Assembly: GCA_018894105.1 (NCBI GenBank)
Contig: CM032117.1
Span: forward strand, 32,530,501 to 32,594,500
Origin: Jacaranda mimosifolia
Lineage: Eukaryota; Streptophyta; Magnoliopsida; Lamiales; Bignoniaceae
Length of the DNA stretch: 64,000 nucleotides
Direction: 5' to 3'
Shown here: positions 45,385 to 57,160 of the stretch, piece by piece
Layout: the number at the start of each line of letters is the position of its first letter
Position numbering within the stretch: position 1 is the stretch's first letter
Program-made: the position numbers and the translations under genes
Notes under the pieces: model-generated
Database searches by the model: none
Told to the model about the DNA's origin: nothing
The model's input: the letters and a program-made list of their open reading frames with translations, nothing else

Positions 45385-46512
45385 TTGTTTCCCATTTTAT
45401 CCAAAATTTTGAGGTTGATTATGAAACTCCAAAGGTCCACCGACCAAATTCCCATTATGGCAAAACAAGAAGCCATTAGGTACAAAGTTCGAATTCCCAT
45501 TTCAGTAATAAATTCAGCAATTAAAGATGAAGCATGAGCCACCCCTTTCCAACAAAACAACCAGGGTTCGACTCCCTCTTGCAACAATATTTTACAAGTG
45601 AAAGCCATGCGCTTGAGTCACCCAAATGACTAGGGTTCAAGTCTATGAAGCAGTAATTTCCAGCGAAAGGGATGCACAACAGTCAGGAGGCCAGGGTCCG
45701 AGTTCCCCTTCCATCACAATCGAAAAAAGAAAAAAAAAGAAACCCAAGAACAAGAAGCAGTCTCTATGAGATCCATGTCATATTCCCAACAGTTTTGAGC
45801 TCAATCATGTTGGAAGAATGCTAGGAGCTTGACCAAAATATTGAAGCAACATCAATCTATCAGACAACTTGAATGTTGAGAAACAAAACCCCAACATAAC
45901 CTGTATAGTAGCAAGATAAACTTTACAGTAGCGATGGAGCCATAACAAGCTCCTGAGCAAATCCTAACAACTAATTAGATTCCACGCTTAAGGAAGAAGC
46001 CTCTTGATGAGCAACACGAGATAGAAGCAAAATGGAAGATTTCTGTACTGACTATTGAGGTAATAAATTGATAAAAAGCTGCAGTAAAAATCTATTTAAG
46101 CAGCAAAGTGAAACAACACTAGCAACCATTTGATCACAGCAAAAAGACCATGCACATATTGCTGTGAAAAGCCAACGCTTAATTTGGGACACCCAAATTG
46201 CTCATTTTGATATCTTCATTTCAAAGTAATGAGCACCTAAAACAAATTTTCGCTACTTTTCAGTTTCTATGAAAAGTAATGCTGCATGAGTAATGACATT
46301 TAATGTAAAATATTATACACATGATTCCAACTTTAAATTGTGTAGTTTGCCCAATAAACATCCATTTTGTAAAAGTCCACGGTTTTTCTTCATTTCTTTG
46401 CTCCATATACTTCCATTATTGGCTTGTATAAGTACACTATAAAAAAGAATATTGTTTACTTGTGCTGAAAAATAAAATGTTCTATCTAATATACATACTT
46501 TGTTTTACTCAC

Positions 46513-46576
46513 TTGCTTGCTGACGAGGGACACTATCGATTGCTTCTTAGAGGCTTCTCTGAGTAAATGTTGCAGT
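46513..46576 (-). other. candidate 64-nt exon, unidentified protein
   Basis: On minus TTTCCTTAG precedes a frame reading LQHLLREASKKQSIVSLVSK, closed by CAA/GTGAGT. Both splice sites are close to consensus and the frame looks like a soluble helix. The family is not recognised. Confidence 0.4.
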
Positions 46577-47370
46577 CTAAGGAAACTGAATTTCCTTTCC
46601 CTTGTTATTAAATATCCATAGCATAAATACAACTATTAAATAGTTAAACAAAATTTTAGAATTGGAAAAAACTAAAATCAAAATCAAGCTAAAGATAATA
46701 AAAATATTAAAGCAATTTATACACATATGGCACAACAGTAGTTGTTTCCCAAAATAAACACCACATTTTAAATATAGCATTTGGATAAAGAGCATAAAAA
46801 GAGCAAAACTTAAACATAAATAGAAGTTAAAAAATAAGAGCTTATACCCATTAAATATTTCAAAACAAAAAAGGGCACCATATAACTTTCATCTTTTGAA
46901 CTAAACTCATATTTTTATTGCTACGAAATTTGAGCTTAATACATTTTTTATTATCTATTTTCTGCTTATTGTTCAAAGGATGAACAAAAACGCAACCTTT
47001 TGCCCCTTCTTACTTTTAAGAATTTTTCAACACAATAATTTGAAGTAGAAGCTTTTGATTTATAGAACCAAAATAAATGACCCGCATTAAGTGTAAGTAC
47101 AGTTAAATAGTCAAGAATATTGAAGATTACACCCCATAAACCAATGAAAACAACAAAAATTTGGAACAATTACTATTAACATTAATAAGTAAATAAGGTA
47201 ATATAATTTAAAAAAAAACAATTAAACGGAAAGAATAAAGCATAACAAAATTTATAAGCATAACTAAATAACATAATCAGGAATCAGAAGCAAGCCAACA
47301 TAATAGAGCTGAGATGAATAGCAACACGCATCATACATCAAACAAAACAAATCAATAAAGTCTAAAATAC

Positions 47371-47436
47371 CTTTCTTTAACCACTTGCAAGAAACAATTT
47401 GTGTCACAATATTGTCCAAGCAAATCAGTGCAAGTA
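47371..47436 (-). other. candidate 66-nt exon, unidentified protein
   Basis: On minus AAATTGCAG precedes a frame reading LALICLDNIVTQIVSCKWLK, closed by AAG/GTATTT. It could belong to the same gene as the candidate at 46513-46576, 0.8 kb downstream. Not recognised. Confidence 0.4.
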
Positions 47437-48313
47437 CTGCAATTTAAAGATAAAACATATATGAAAAGAGCTCAAAACTAATACATATCACCTTTTCAAA
47501 TACAATTTTATCATGTACAAAGAAAAAATATCCATAATACATTACCAAAAAAATTAGTTAAAACTAAATATACCTACCCACAAGATGAATGAAGCAATAA
47601 TAATAAAGAGAAAAGAAACAACTACAATATGAAAAATATATCTAAACACAAATACTTTAACATATCCAATAATAACTTTACTTAGTGTATACTATCAATT
47701 AATGAATATTCTATAGCATGAATGCAACTATCAAATAATCAATGAATAGCTTTAACCATAATCTATAACATGAACACAACTATCAAATAATTAATGAATA
47801 TTCACAATTTGCAATAACCAAAATCAAAACAAAACTAAAGATGACAAATTCAATTAAACAATTTATATATACATATGCCACAATAGTGATGACTCACTAA
47901 GACAGACATCTCATTTTAAATGCACAATTAGACAGGGAACATAAAAAGAAAAAAAATACAAACAAAACTAAAAGCTAAGAAACAAAGAACTTGTTACCAT
48001 AAAATGTTACCAAGGAAAAAAACAGCATTACAATTGTCCACTCTCAATTTTTACTTAAAACTGAACTTAAATTTTACTCAGAAATACATATGTATTTTAT
48101 ATGTAATATAATTTATATTATTAAAAGATGAACAACCATGCTACTCATGACTTTTGTCCTTGATGATTTCTGTATATTATTCAGTGATATGAACAAACAC
48201 CTATTTTGAAGAAGCTTCTATTGCATTAAATTCAAGTAGAGGCTATTTATATTAGTAACACAAATCTATAATCGAAAAACATGCATTCATATAGATTTGT
48301 TTACAATTTTTTT

Positions 48314-49012
48314 TGAAAGTTTAAAGGGTCCCAGAGGGATAAAGAACTCAGATGAGTCGGATAAGATATATATATATATATATATATTGAACCGAAACTT
48401 TCAGACAAGACTAAAATTCCAGGGATAATAAAAATAGATAGAGCAATAAATGAAAGAGACAAAGGTATTTATAGTGGTTCGGCAAGCTTCCTCCACTACC
48501 TAAGCCAGAAGACTTAGAATTTTGAACCTACACTTTGCTTAGTAATAACAGTAACAAAATACAAAGTACCAAACAATTGGAACCAAGCACTAGATCAATC
48601 TTCAGAGGCTGATCAAGAGAAACAAACACTCTGACTAAATCACACTAGATGTTTCAGAGCACTCACTCAACTTTTTGCTAGTAATATTGCTTATACAAGT
48701 ATATTGTGAGCCTAGTTACTTTTGCTAGTCTTCTTGTCAATAAACAACCTTAGTTAGTACCAAATATACAATGACAGAAAACGGCCTCATATTTTACATG
48801 TTTCCTTCTATACATGAACAACTGCATCTTTTAGTCAAATGGAAACTTCCTTGATTGATGCAACGACTAGTTTCCTTGTGAATCTTTTAGTTAAATGGAA
48901 AGTTCCTTAATTGATGCAATGACTAGTTGCCTTGTAAATCATTTCAAATTTGTTGTCAATCATTCCATATGAGAAATTGATCACAATCAAAATATTCTTA
49001 GAGAGAATCCTA
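48314..49012 (-). repeat. 3' LTR of the minus copia element
   Basis: Plus-strand limits TGAAAGTTT to GAGAATCCTA. Similar to 53972-54604 apart from indels, including a (TA)n expansion near 48366-48388. Confidence 0.85.
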
Positions 49013-49032
49013 CCAACTCCCTCTTTTTGATG
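49013..49032 (-). other. polypurine tract of the minus copia element
   Basis: On minus AAAAAGAGGGAGTTGG directly precedes the 3' LTR. Confidence 0.7.
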
Positions 49033-49497
49033 ATGACCAATGCAATAAGAATCATAGTACGTCTTGTGCAAGTCTATATTCCAGCTATAGACCAGTATCT
49101 CAATATCATATCAACATCATCACAGCGTAAGAGTATAAAAGATTTAACCATTTGAGATGTAAATATAATTAACATCAACACAAAAATTTTAGAGCAATAG
49201 ATTCGGCTGTATAAATTGCTTAAGTGACAAAACATCAAACAATCAAAAGTTTACATCAAGCTAATAGTCAAAAGCAGCAGTTGAAAAATTGAGACAGATG
49301 AGACTTAATCTCCCCCTTCATCATCAAAAAGGCTAATGGTCACGGGAACGTTTGCGAACATTTGAACATTTTATTTTGATACCCAAATTATGCAGGAAAG
49401 TTTTTAATTCCTAGTTTCTCTTTAAGAAAGCAAAATCTTTCCTTGGCTAATGGTTTGGTAAATATATCAGCAAGTTGATTTGTAGTATCTACATAGT

Positions 49498-51225
49498 TTA
49501 TGCAAATATCTCCATTAGCAACATGATCCTTAATAAATGATGCCTTATCTCTATGTGCTTGGTGCGTGAGTGGTGTACCGGATTCTTTGTGATGCTAATA
49601 GCACTAGTATTATCACAATTGATAGGAACACATGAAAAATCAAGACCAAAGTCACAAAATGTTTGTTTAATCCATATTACCTGTGTGTAGCAGTTTCTTA
49701 GAGCCATGTATTCTGCTTCTATGGTGGATAAGGCTACAACATTTGCTTTCTGCTACACCAACTTACTAAGCATTGATTGAGGAGTTGGCAAGTTCCAGTC
49801 GTACTTTTGCGGTCAATTTTGCACCCTGCATAATCAGCACCAGAGAATCCAATAAGAGTAAAAGAGTTTGACCGAGGATACCAAAGACTTAGTTGAGGAG
49901 ACCCTTTTAGATATCAAAGAATTCTTCGCAAAGCTTTGAGATGTGATTCTTTTGGATCTCCTTGAAATCGAGCACAAAGACTAGTGGAAAATAATATATC
50001 TGGTCTGCTTGTGGTTAAATATAGTAGACTTTCAATCATCCCTCGGTACAAGGTCTCATCTACGCTGTTCTCAGACGGATCAAGTTCTAGCTTGGTGTTA
50101 GGTGCCATCGGAACTGGTGTTTTCTTACAATCCTCTATTCGGAACCTTTTTAGTAATTCTCTAGTGTACTTTCTTGACAGAGAAAAATTCCTTGAGGAGT
50201 TTGTTTAATTTGGAGACCAAAGAAAGTAATTGAGATATCCCATAAGACTCATTTCAAATTCAGTTTGCATGCATGTAACAAAGTCTTCACATAACTCAAT
50301 TTTGGTTCCCCAAAAAATGATATCATCTACATAAATTTACACTAATAAAATGTCTTTGAGAGTTTTTTGTGAAAAGAGTGGTGTCAATAGCCCCCATACA
50401 GAATCCTTTTGATAAAAAAAAGTTGCTTAGGCATTTGTATCAGGCTCTAGAGGCTTGCTTTAGACTATAAAGAGCTTTTGAGAGTTTAAAAACATGATTT
50501 GGAAAAGAGGGATTTTTGAAACTAGGTGGCTGTTCAACAAAGACTTCCTCTTTTATAAATTCATTTAAGAAGGTACTCTTTACATCTATTTGAAAAAGAG
50601 TAAAATTTTTATGAGATGCATAAGCCAAAAGCACGCGAATGGATTCAAGTCGTGCAACAGGAGCATAAATTTCATCATACTCAATACCTTCCTACTGAGG
50701 GTATCCCTTGGCAACTAATCTTGCGTTGTTCTTGATAAGGTTGCCTTTACCATCCAGTTTGTTGCAAAATACCCACTTAGTTCCTATCACAGGGTGTTCT
50801 GGTCTTTCAACTAAGTTCCAGACTTTATTTTTGTCAAATTGTGACAGTTCATCCTTCATAGCTTTAACCCAAGGTTCATCATTTAAAGCTTCTTTAATGT
50901 TTCTGGGTTCTATAAGAGAAAGGAATACAATATTAGTAACATTAGAAGATTCTTCTTTTGCACGAGATCTTGTGGTAATTCCTGCTTGGGGATCCCTAAT
51001 TATGTTGTTAGTTGGACGATTGGAAGAGTGCTTGAATTTTCTCAGTTTTTCATCACCATCGTTGTTAGAACTTCCAATCATATCATTTGTTAGGGGATTA
51101 CTACTTTCTGAAATCTCAGGGCCTTTGCTTTGTTGAATAACTTCAATATAGAGTTGTTCAGCTCCTACAGATTCAATGCTCAATGTTTCCTTGGTAGCTA
51201 GAGGGTTAGTTTCATCAAATACCAC
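49498..51225 (-). pseudogene. copia reverse transcriptase and RNase H
   Basis: On minus: WVKAMKDELSQFDKNKVWNL, GTKWVF, RLVAKGYPQ (RT fingers, 50700-50900); ASHKNFTLFQIDVKSTFLNE, ALYSLKQA (50450-50630); the YVDD catalytic motif in a displaced frame at 50322-50333; YRGMIESLLYLTTSRPDILF (50000-50060); and RNase H with DNTSAISITKNPVHHSRTKH (49540-49600). Several frame shifts and stops lie between the blocks. Confidence 0.85.
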
Positions 51226-51242
51226 ATGAATGATTTCTTGAA

Positions 51243-52448
51243 TTACGCATTTTCATTTGTTAACAACTCTATATGCTTTACTATGAATTGAGTATCCAAA
51301 AAAAATACCCTCGTTAGATTTTGAATCAAATTTACCTCGTGGGTCTCTATCATTGATGATATGACACTTGTATCCAAAGACTCAAAAATAGGAAATGTTT
51401 GGAACTTTTTCATTCCACAGTTCATAAGGTGACTTTTTGATGAAAGGTCTGAGGAAAACTTTATTGATCACGTAGCATGCCATTTTGATTGCTTCGAGCC
51501 ATTTCCTGGAGTTCCTTGTTTTTTCTTTCAACTACCCCATTTTGTTGGGGTGTTCTAGGAGCAGAAAAGTTATGAGTATAACCAAATTCATTACAAAAAT
51601 TACTGAAATCTGAATTCTCAAATTCCAGTCCATGATCACTTCTTATGGACTTAATGGTGTGACCTTTTTCATTTTGTATTCTCTTTGTGAGTGAAATGAA
51701 AGACTTTAATGCATTATTTTTGTGAGACAAAAATCGCGCCCAGGTGAAGCGTGAAAAATTATCCACAATTACAAGCACATATTTGCTACCACCAAGTGTT
51801 TGAGTTTTCATTGGACCAAAATGATCTAGATGAAGAAGATCAAGCGGTTTTGAGGAAGATACATCATTTATAGGCTTGAAAGAAGTTTTTATCTATTTTC
51901 CTTTAACACAAGCATTGCAAACTTTGTTTTTACTAAAGTTCAGAATTGAAATACCTCTTACAAGACCCTTTTTATCAATATGATTTATCAAATTCTTGAT
52001 TGCATGACCTAAGCATCTGTGCCATGTCCAACTAGGGTCTTCTAATGCAATGAGACATTCTATATTTTGGTTTATGAGGTCACTCAAATTAATGCAATAA
52101 ATCTTCCTAACTCTAGTGGCAGTGAATATAGTTACATCATTTTTTGACACAATGCAAAGTGAAGGTTGAAAACATACCTGATAGCCACAGTCACATAGTT
52201 GGCTAATACTTAGCAGATTGTGTTTTTATCCCTTCTACCAATAAGACATTTTCTATGCAAGTTCCAGTATTTCTGCCAACCGTACCTTTTTTGACTATTT
52301 TACCTTTGGTGTTGCCTGCAAATACGATATTTTCTCCATCGAATTGTTGTAGGTTTGAGAAGAATGACTTATCTCCTTTCATATGTCCAGAACATCCACT
52401 GTCCAGATACCATTTTTCGCTTGTTTTCTTCATTAGCTCCTGCATCAC
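51243..52448 (-). pseudogene. copia protease and integrase
   Basis: On minus: WYLDSGCSGHMKGD, the copia aspartic protease site (about 52400); the HHCC zinc-binding lead of integrase with WHRCLGH and VCNACVKGK (51900-52030); and the catalytic core with VDNFSRFTW, SDHGLEFE and PQQNGVVERKN supplying D, D and E (51530-51770). The frame breaks between these blocks and again before RT. Confidence 0.88.
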
Positions 52449-53939
52449 AGATGTTTAACCTTTTAGGTACCCACTTATTACTAGGTCCTAGTTTGTTAGT
52501 CTTTTTAACCAACACATCCTTGGTTTCGATGTGTCTTTTTATTGGACATTTATAGGACAAGTGACCAATATAATTGCAAGTGTGGCAGATTCTGGGATTT
52601 TTAGGAGTTCTTTCTATGAGAGGCATTTCCCTTTTCAGTTTCCTCTTTAGTGAGTAATTTTCTTCCAGAAGAATCTCTACTTGTTTTTCTATTTCTTTAT
52701 TCTTTAGAACTATTCTATTTCTATCTTCCGATCCCTTTTTTATGATATTGTTATAGACATGGACTATCTCTGCCTTTTCACTAATAGTCTTCTGCAATTG
52801 TTCCTTAAGAGAATTCATTTATATTTCCAATTCAGTTAACTGATTGTGACACTCAGCATGTATGTTCAGTGAACTGGTACTTTCATGGCCAAACTTAAAA
52901 CTTTCGGAATCGAATATAGAATTGAAAGTTATTTACTTATCTACCATTAGACAATTATCTTCAACGTCAAATTAATTTAAGTCAGAGTCGTCCTATGTAA
53001 TTGTCATGGCTCTTGGTCTGGAACTTCTTTTATGTTTGGGACTTCTTCTCAACTTTGGACAGTCTGGTCTTTTGTGACCTACTTCATGACACTCATGGCA
53101 TATGATTTGTTCTGGTTTTAGATATTCATTTCTCTTGTAGTTGGATCTTGGGTCGTTTTTGAATTTCTCTTTCGCTTGAGTGAGTTGCCTCAAACGTCTA
53201 GTAACCATCGCAATTTCCTCATTTATGGTTTCTTCATCAAGGTCTCCCAAGTCATCATTCCAGTCTCCATTTTTAGCATTGGAAGCTATGTTTTTCATGT
53301 TCTTACCTTCGGAACTTTCTACCTTACTCAAGAGAGTCATTTCATGTGAGGTGAGGGATCCAATGAGTTCACCCATAGTCATCTTTTCCAGATTCTTTGC
53401 TTCATGAATAGCTGTCACTTTCGGATTCCATTCTTTGGGTAAGGAGCCAAGATGATTTTTCCCAAAGCAAACATTGGGTTCACAATTTCCATAAAGCGAG
53501 CATACATTTGACTTATTGATTCATTTGTTTACATTGAAAACATTTCAAATTGTGAGTAAGAAGAGCAATTCGTTTCAATTTTACCTGAGAGGTTCTTTCA
53601 TGGGTAATCTGCAATATGTCCCATTTTTCTTTTGCTAAGGAGCAAGTACTGACTTGATTGTATTCTTCTTTGACAAGGGCACAGGACAAAATATTTTTTT
53701 CCTTAGCATTTGTTGAGAGGATTTTCTTGTCTTTCCCCGTAAGTTAAACCTTTTGGAGACATTTCAAAATTCGTTGGAATAAGGGGCCCATCAATGACAA
53801 TGCTCCAAAGATCATAGTCTAGTGCTATGAAAAACTCTTGGATTATGTTTTTCCATGTAGGATAATTTATTCCATCAAACAAGGGTGGAAGAGTATGAGA
53901 TTGTCCTTCTGCATAGATATCAAAACTAGAGGCAACCAT
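52369..53939 (-). pseudogene. copia gag
   Basis: On minus it begins MVASSFDIYAEGQS, PPLFDGINYPTWKN, then changes frame near 53700. A knuckle CHECHEVGHKRPDC lies near 53080 and a second CHTCNYIGHLSYKC near 52570, preceded by a coiled-coil-like stretch (52600-52800). The 5' ATG is 33 bp after the LTR/primer-site junction, which is short. Confidence 0.8.
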
Positions 53940-53957
53940 TAGAGAGAAATCAACCTG

Positions 53958-53969
53958 GCTCTGATACCA
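53958..53969 (-). other. tRNA primer-binding site of the minus copia element
   Basis: TGGTATCAGAGC on minus, a perfect match to the initiator-Met tRNA 3' end complement, two bases after the 5' LTR. Confidence 0.9.
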
Positions 53970-53971
53970 AT

Positions 53972-54604
53972 TGAAAGTTTATAGGGTCCCAGAGGAATAA
54001 AGAACTCAGATGAGTCAAATAAGATATAGATATACTAAACTGGAACTTCCAGACAATACTGAAATTCCAAGGATAATAAAAATAGACAGAGCAATAAATG
54101 AAAGAGACAAAGGTATTTATAGTAGTTCGGGAAGCCTACTCCATTACCTAAGCCAGAAGACTTAGGATTTTGAACCTGCACTTTAATTAGTAATTACAGT
54201 TGCAAAATATAAAGTACCAAACAACTGGAACCAAGCACTGGATCAATCTTCAGAGGCTGATCAAAAGAAACAAACACTTTGACTAAATCACACAAGATGT
54301 TCCAGAGCACTCACTCAACTTTTCGCTAGCAATATTGCTTATACAAGTATATTGTGAGCCTAGTTACTTTTGCTAGTCTTCTTGTCAATAAATAACCTTA
54401 GTTACTACCAAATATACAATGATAGAAAATGGCCTCATATTTTGCATGTTTTCTTCTATACATGGACAACTGTATCTTTTAGTCAAATGGAAAGTTCCTT
54501 GATTAACACAATGGCTAGTTTCCTTGTGAATCATTTTAAATCTATTGCCAATCATTCCATATGAGAAATTGGTCATAATCAAAATATTCTTGGAGAGAAT
54601 CCTA
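53972..54604 (-). repeat. 5' LTR of the minus copia element
   Basis: Counterpart of 48314-49012, about 630 bp; in sense it runs TAGGATTCTC to AACTTTCA. Confidence 0.85.
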
Positions 54605-54997
54605 ATATTTTTAAAACACATCAACCTTAATTATTGATGATTGAGAATATGCTGTTGGAAGTTGTCATAAACTCTTGGAAAGGATTTTAGTAGTGCTAAA
54701 GATGTTACTCTTAAGTGCTTAATTGTTCATCAACTTCAGCTTGTAGCATAGCATATTTCCAAAAATACTGTCAATGATCAAAATAAATATAGATATATAA
54801 TGAAAGAAACACATTCACTTCAAAAGTACATAATGAAAAAGGAATATAAAATAAGAACAAATATAGCCAAAAGATAATCTTTAATATAAAATACTGAATA
54901 ATATCTACAACAATTTTAACCAAACATTCAATATCATTAGTGTGCCAAAGCACATCATGGGAAAGGAATATAAAATAAGAACAAATGAGAACAAACA
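54605..54997. other. unassigned, probably intron or 3' part of the FRIGIDA-like gene
   Basis: No protein recognised. It lies between the copia 5' LTR and the FRIGIDA-like exon. Confidence 0.35.
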
Positions 54998-55139
54998 CAT
55001 CATCATGGGAGAATTTGTCGGCAAGTCCAACTTCATGTGTAAAATGTATAACATCAACCTGTTGTCCCTTTCTAATTAATTTTTCAATCATATTAGGTTT
55101 CTTACCTTTAAGGCGAAGCAAAACAGCAAGCTTGGGTGT
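54998..55139 (-). pseudogene. FRIGIDA-like protein, exon fragment
   Basis: FRIGIDA-family proteins are plant nuclear scaffold proteins; the founding member activates the floral repressor FLC. On minus, after an AAGTAG acceptor-like site, the frame reads KLAVLLRLKGKKPNMIEKLI, RKGQQVDVIHFTHEVGLADK and FSHDD. The pattern 'leucine-rich helix, MIEKLI, R/KG-Q-DVI-F, GL-DKF' is the conserved core of the FRIGIDA domain. The rest of the domain is not found, and a copia element lies 0.4 kb downstream, possibly having disrupted it. Assignment rests on pattern memory. Confidence 0.5.
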
Positions 55140-55744
55140 CTACTTATAGCCTCGCTAATGCCAGCATAAGCTTCATACATAATCCACACTATCATTTTCA
55201 CAACTCCAAAAGTCATCAATTGCTGCAGGAACAGAGAGTTCCTTCTATAGGAGGGTACAATGCTTTTTCCACAAATTCTACTTTCTTCGTTTTCCTCAGT
55301 TTCCTTCTCGTCACAGGCCTGGGTGCATTCTCATTAGATAGCACACTATAATATAGAATGAAGTAATTAGTACTTCATATGATTCCAAGTAGAGCAACAA
55401 ATGAAAAGAGAAAGTATCCGTAAAACCTACTAAAGTTGTATCTACTCCTAAGGCACATGTAATTCTTAAAACCATGGTTATAGATTTTAAAACAAAAGCC
55501 GTCAATTCACACAAAAATCACCTACACCAGATAGCTCTTTCATAACAGGTGATCCCAGCAAATCTGCTGTCTCCTTATCAACCTCGATGAAATATGTTGT
55601 AATAGGCATCCATTTAATTGGGATTATGGGGCTGATTACTTGTTAAAGAGATGCTTTGTTTCTTTGAATTAGTGTGAATTATTGGTTGGAATCCATAGAT
55701 GATTAAAGTATAAATAAGGGTATAATAAGCATAAATTCTATAAG
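55140..55744. other. minus-strand coding-like stretches, unidentified
   Basis: On minus 55630-55540 reads TTYFIEVDKETADLLGSPVM, KELSG before a GTGATT donor-like site, and 55355-55220 reads NENAPRPVTRRKLRKTKK then VEFVEKALYPP. Both look coding but the phases of their proposed splice sites do not join cleanly. They could be upstream exons of the FRIGIDA-like gene or a separate decayed gene. Confidence 0.35.
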
Positions 55745-56442
55745 TGGGAGTTGTCCCACATTGGAATTGAGACTAAAATGTGGGGACTTGTGGGAGTATA
55801 AAAGATTTTGTACAGTCCCTTATCCTACATTAAAAGTGAAACAAAAATATGAGTAACTATGGGAGTATAAAATACTAGTCTATGTATCCCACATTGGTAA
55901 TTTTCACTTAAGTGCTTCTCTTCTAGCACTTATAAAATTGTTTGCTGGTTGCAGGCTAAATATGCAACTCAGAATAAAATTATGATAAACTTTCTCTACT
56001 CTTTCCACTATCACTTTTTTTATGTAGTGTTGAGTTATCTAGGTTTGGCGACTAAGTAGTGCATCGAAGTGAGCTGGCTTGAAGTGCATCAACCCTCTTC
56101 TGGATTGTCTTATCCTAGGACAAGAGTTGTAGTACCTAGTGCACTGGTGAGTGGGCAATGTTTTCTTCAAGGCAAACCAGTTCTACTGGCGATTCAGTCG
56201 GTCCTTTTGTGTACCATAGATAAGTACTTTACATGCTTATTGTTCTTTCCATTATTTAACTGATTCAATTCTGTTGCTATTCCAAATTAGTTTCATTGCT
56301 TTGGTTTCTGCAAAAATTGAATTGAATTTGTTGTTGTTATGCATGCCTTGAAATTTTATATTTGAACTGTTTATACACCGCCTCATGATTATCTGCTTAA
56401 ATTTTGATAATCTACAAAATTCTTTAGAATCTATTTCTTTCA
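55745..56442 (+). repeat. 5' LTR of the plus copia element
   Basis: 698 bp. Contains TATAAAAGATTTTGTAC and TATAAAATACTAG as possible TATA boxes and repeated CCCACATTGG words. Confidence 0.88.
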
Positions 56443-56490
56443 GTCTTGAAAAGAACGTTTGGTGTTATAAAATAGTTTACATATCAAATA

Positions 56491-57160
56491 TGGCATCTAC
56501 GAATGGTTTCGGTACTGGCTTTATACTACTTTCAAAAGTTGACCTATCCGGCTTGCCGAAAAAGTTTTCAAGTCAATTTTTCAAACATTGGCAACAGGGG
56601 ATGAAAATCTGGCTTACGATGAAGGGACTTTTGATGGTAATTCAGGTGACTAGACCTGAACCAACTAATAATGATCTCAAAACGGCTGAAATTGTTGAGT
56701 GGCATGAACAAGATCAGTTAGGCAGAGGGATGATCATTCTATCAAATTTTTTGGATGTTTTCTTTGATGTCTACTATTTTGATTCATACACTACAAAGTC
56801 GTTATGGGATAGTTGGATAGGAAATACAATACTGAAGAGCAAGGCTCAAAAAATATTCTATTTCTAAATTCCTAAAATATCAAATGGTTGAGGACAAGTT
56901 TGTGACTGAACAGATGCATGAGCTGATCAATCTCGAACATGCCTTTGTTGACGCTAAGTTGAAACTTCCAGAAAAGTTTATGGTCATGTCCATAGTGAAT
57001 AAGTTTCCTAAATCTTAGGAAAGTTTTGGAATGCACTCAAGCATAAAAAAGGATAGTTGTCCCTGGATGATTTATTGCTATAAGCATCGAAGAGGAACAC
57101 CATAATCAAATTCATAGAGTTTCTGTTGAGTTCCAACCTGTGGCAAACATGTTTCATTGT
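56491..57160 (+). pseudogene. copia gag of the plus element
   Basis: It starts MASTNGFGTGFILLSKVDLS and continues through KHWQQGMKIWLTMKGL and YFDSYTTKSLWDSW, then the frame changes near 56868 and continues as a UBN2-type gag (YQMVEDKFVTEQMHELINLE). Stops near 57018 end it. No zinc knuckle survives. Confidence 0.75.

Larger units (their letters stand above)
45389..48313. other. region with candidate small exons on minus, otherwise unassigned
   Basis: AT-rich DNA with intron-like texture. Two short exon-like stretches with good splice sites (46513-46576, 47371-47436) and three tRNA B-box-like words (45563-45706) are the only structure seen. A (TA)n run at 48366-48388 lies just inside the copia LTR. 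Confidence 0.35.
48314..54604 (-). mobile_element. Ty1/copia retrotransposon, minus strand, decayed
   Basis: LTRs at 48314-49012 (3') and 53972-54604 (5') flank gag-pol read on minus. A perfect initiator-Met primer site follows the 5' LTR and a polypurine tract precedes the 3' LTR. Domain order gag, protease, integrase, RT, RNase H is the copia order. Gag with two separated zinc knuckles and this binding site suggest a Sirevirus-like lineage, but I could not confirm that. Frame breaks in every domain make it inactive. A clear 5-bp target duplication was not seen. Confidence 0.9.

Noticed and set aside
44937..45479. 180-codon open frame on plus
   Set aside because: Low-complexity (Asn, Thr, Lys, Ile rich) with no domain; it lies over AAACAAAC-rich, possibly MITE-like DNA.
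45563..45575. tRNA gene at the B-box-like word
   Set aside because: No cloverleaf, acceptor stem or A box could be drawn around it.
48314..54604. Five-base target duplication for the minus copia element
   Set aside because: The immediate flanks are T-rich on both sides but do not match at the inferred LTR limits.
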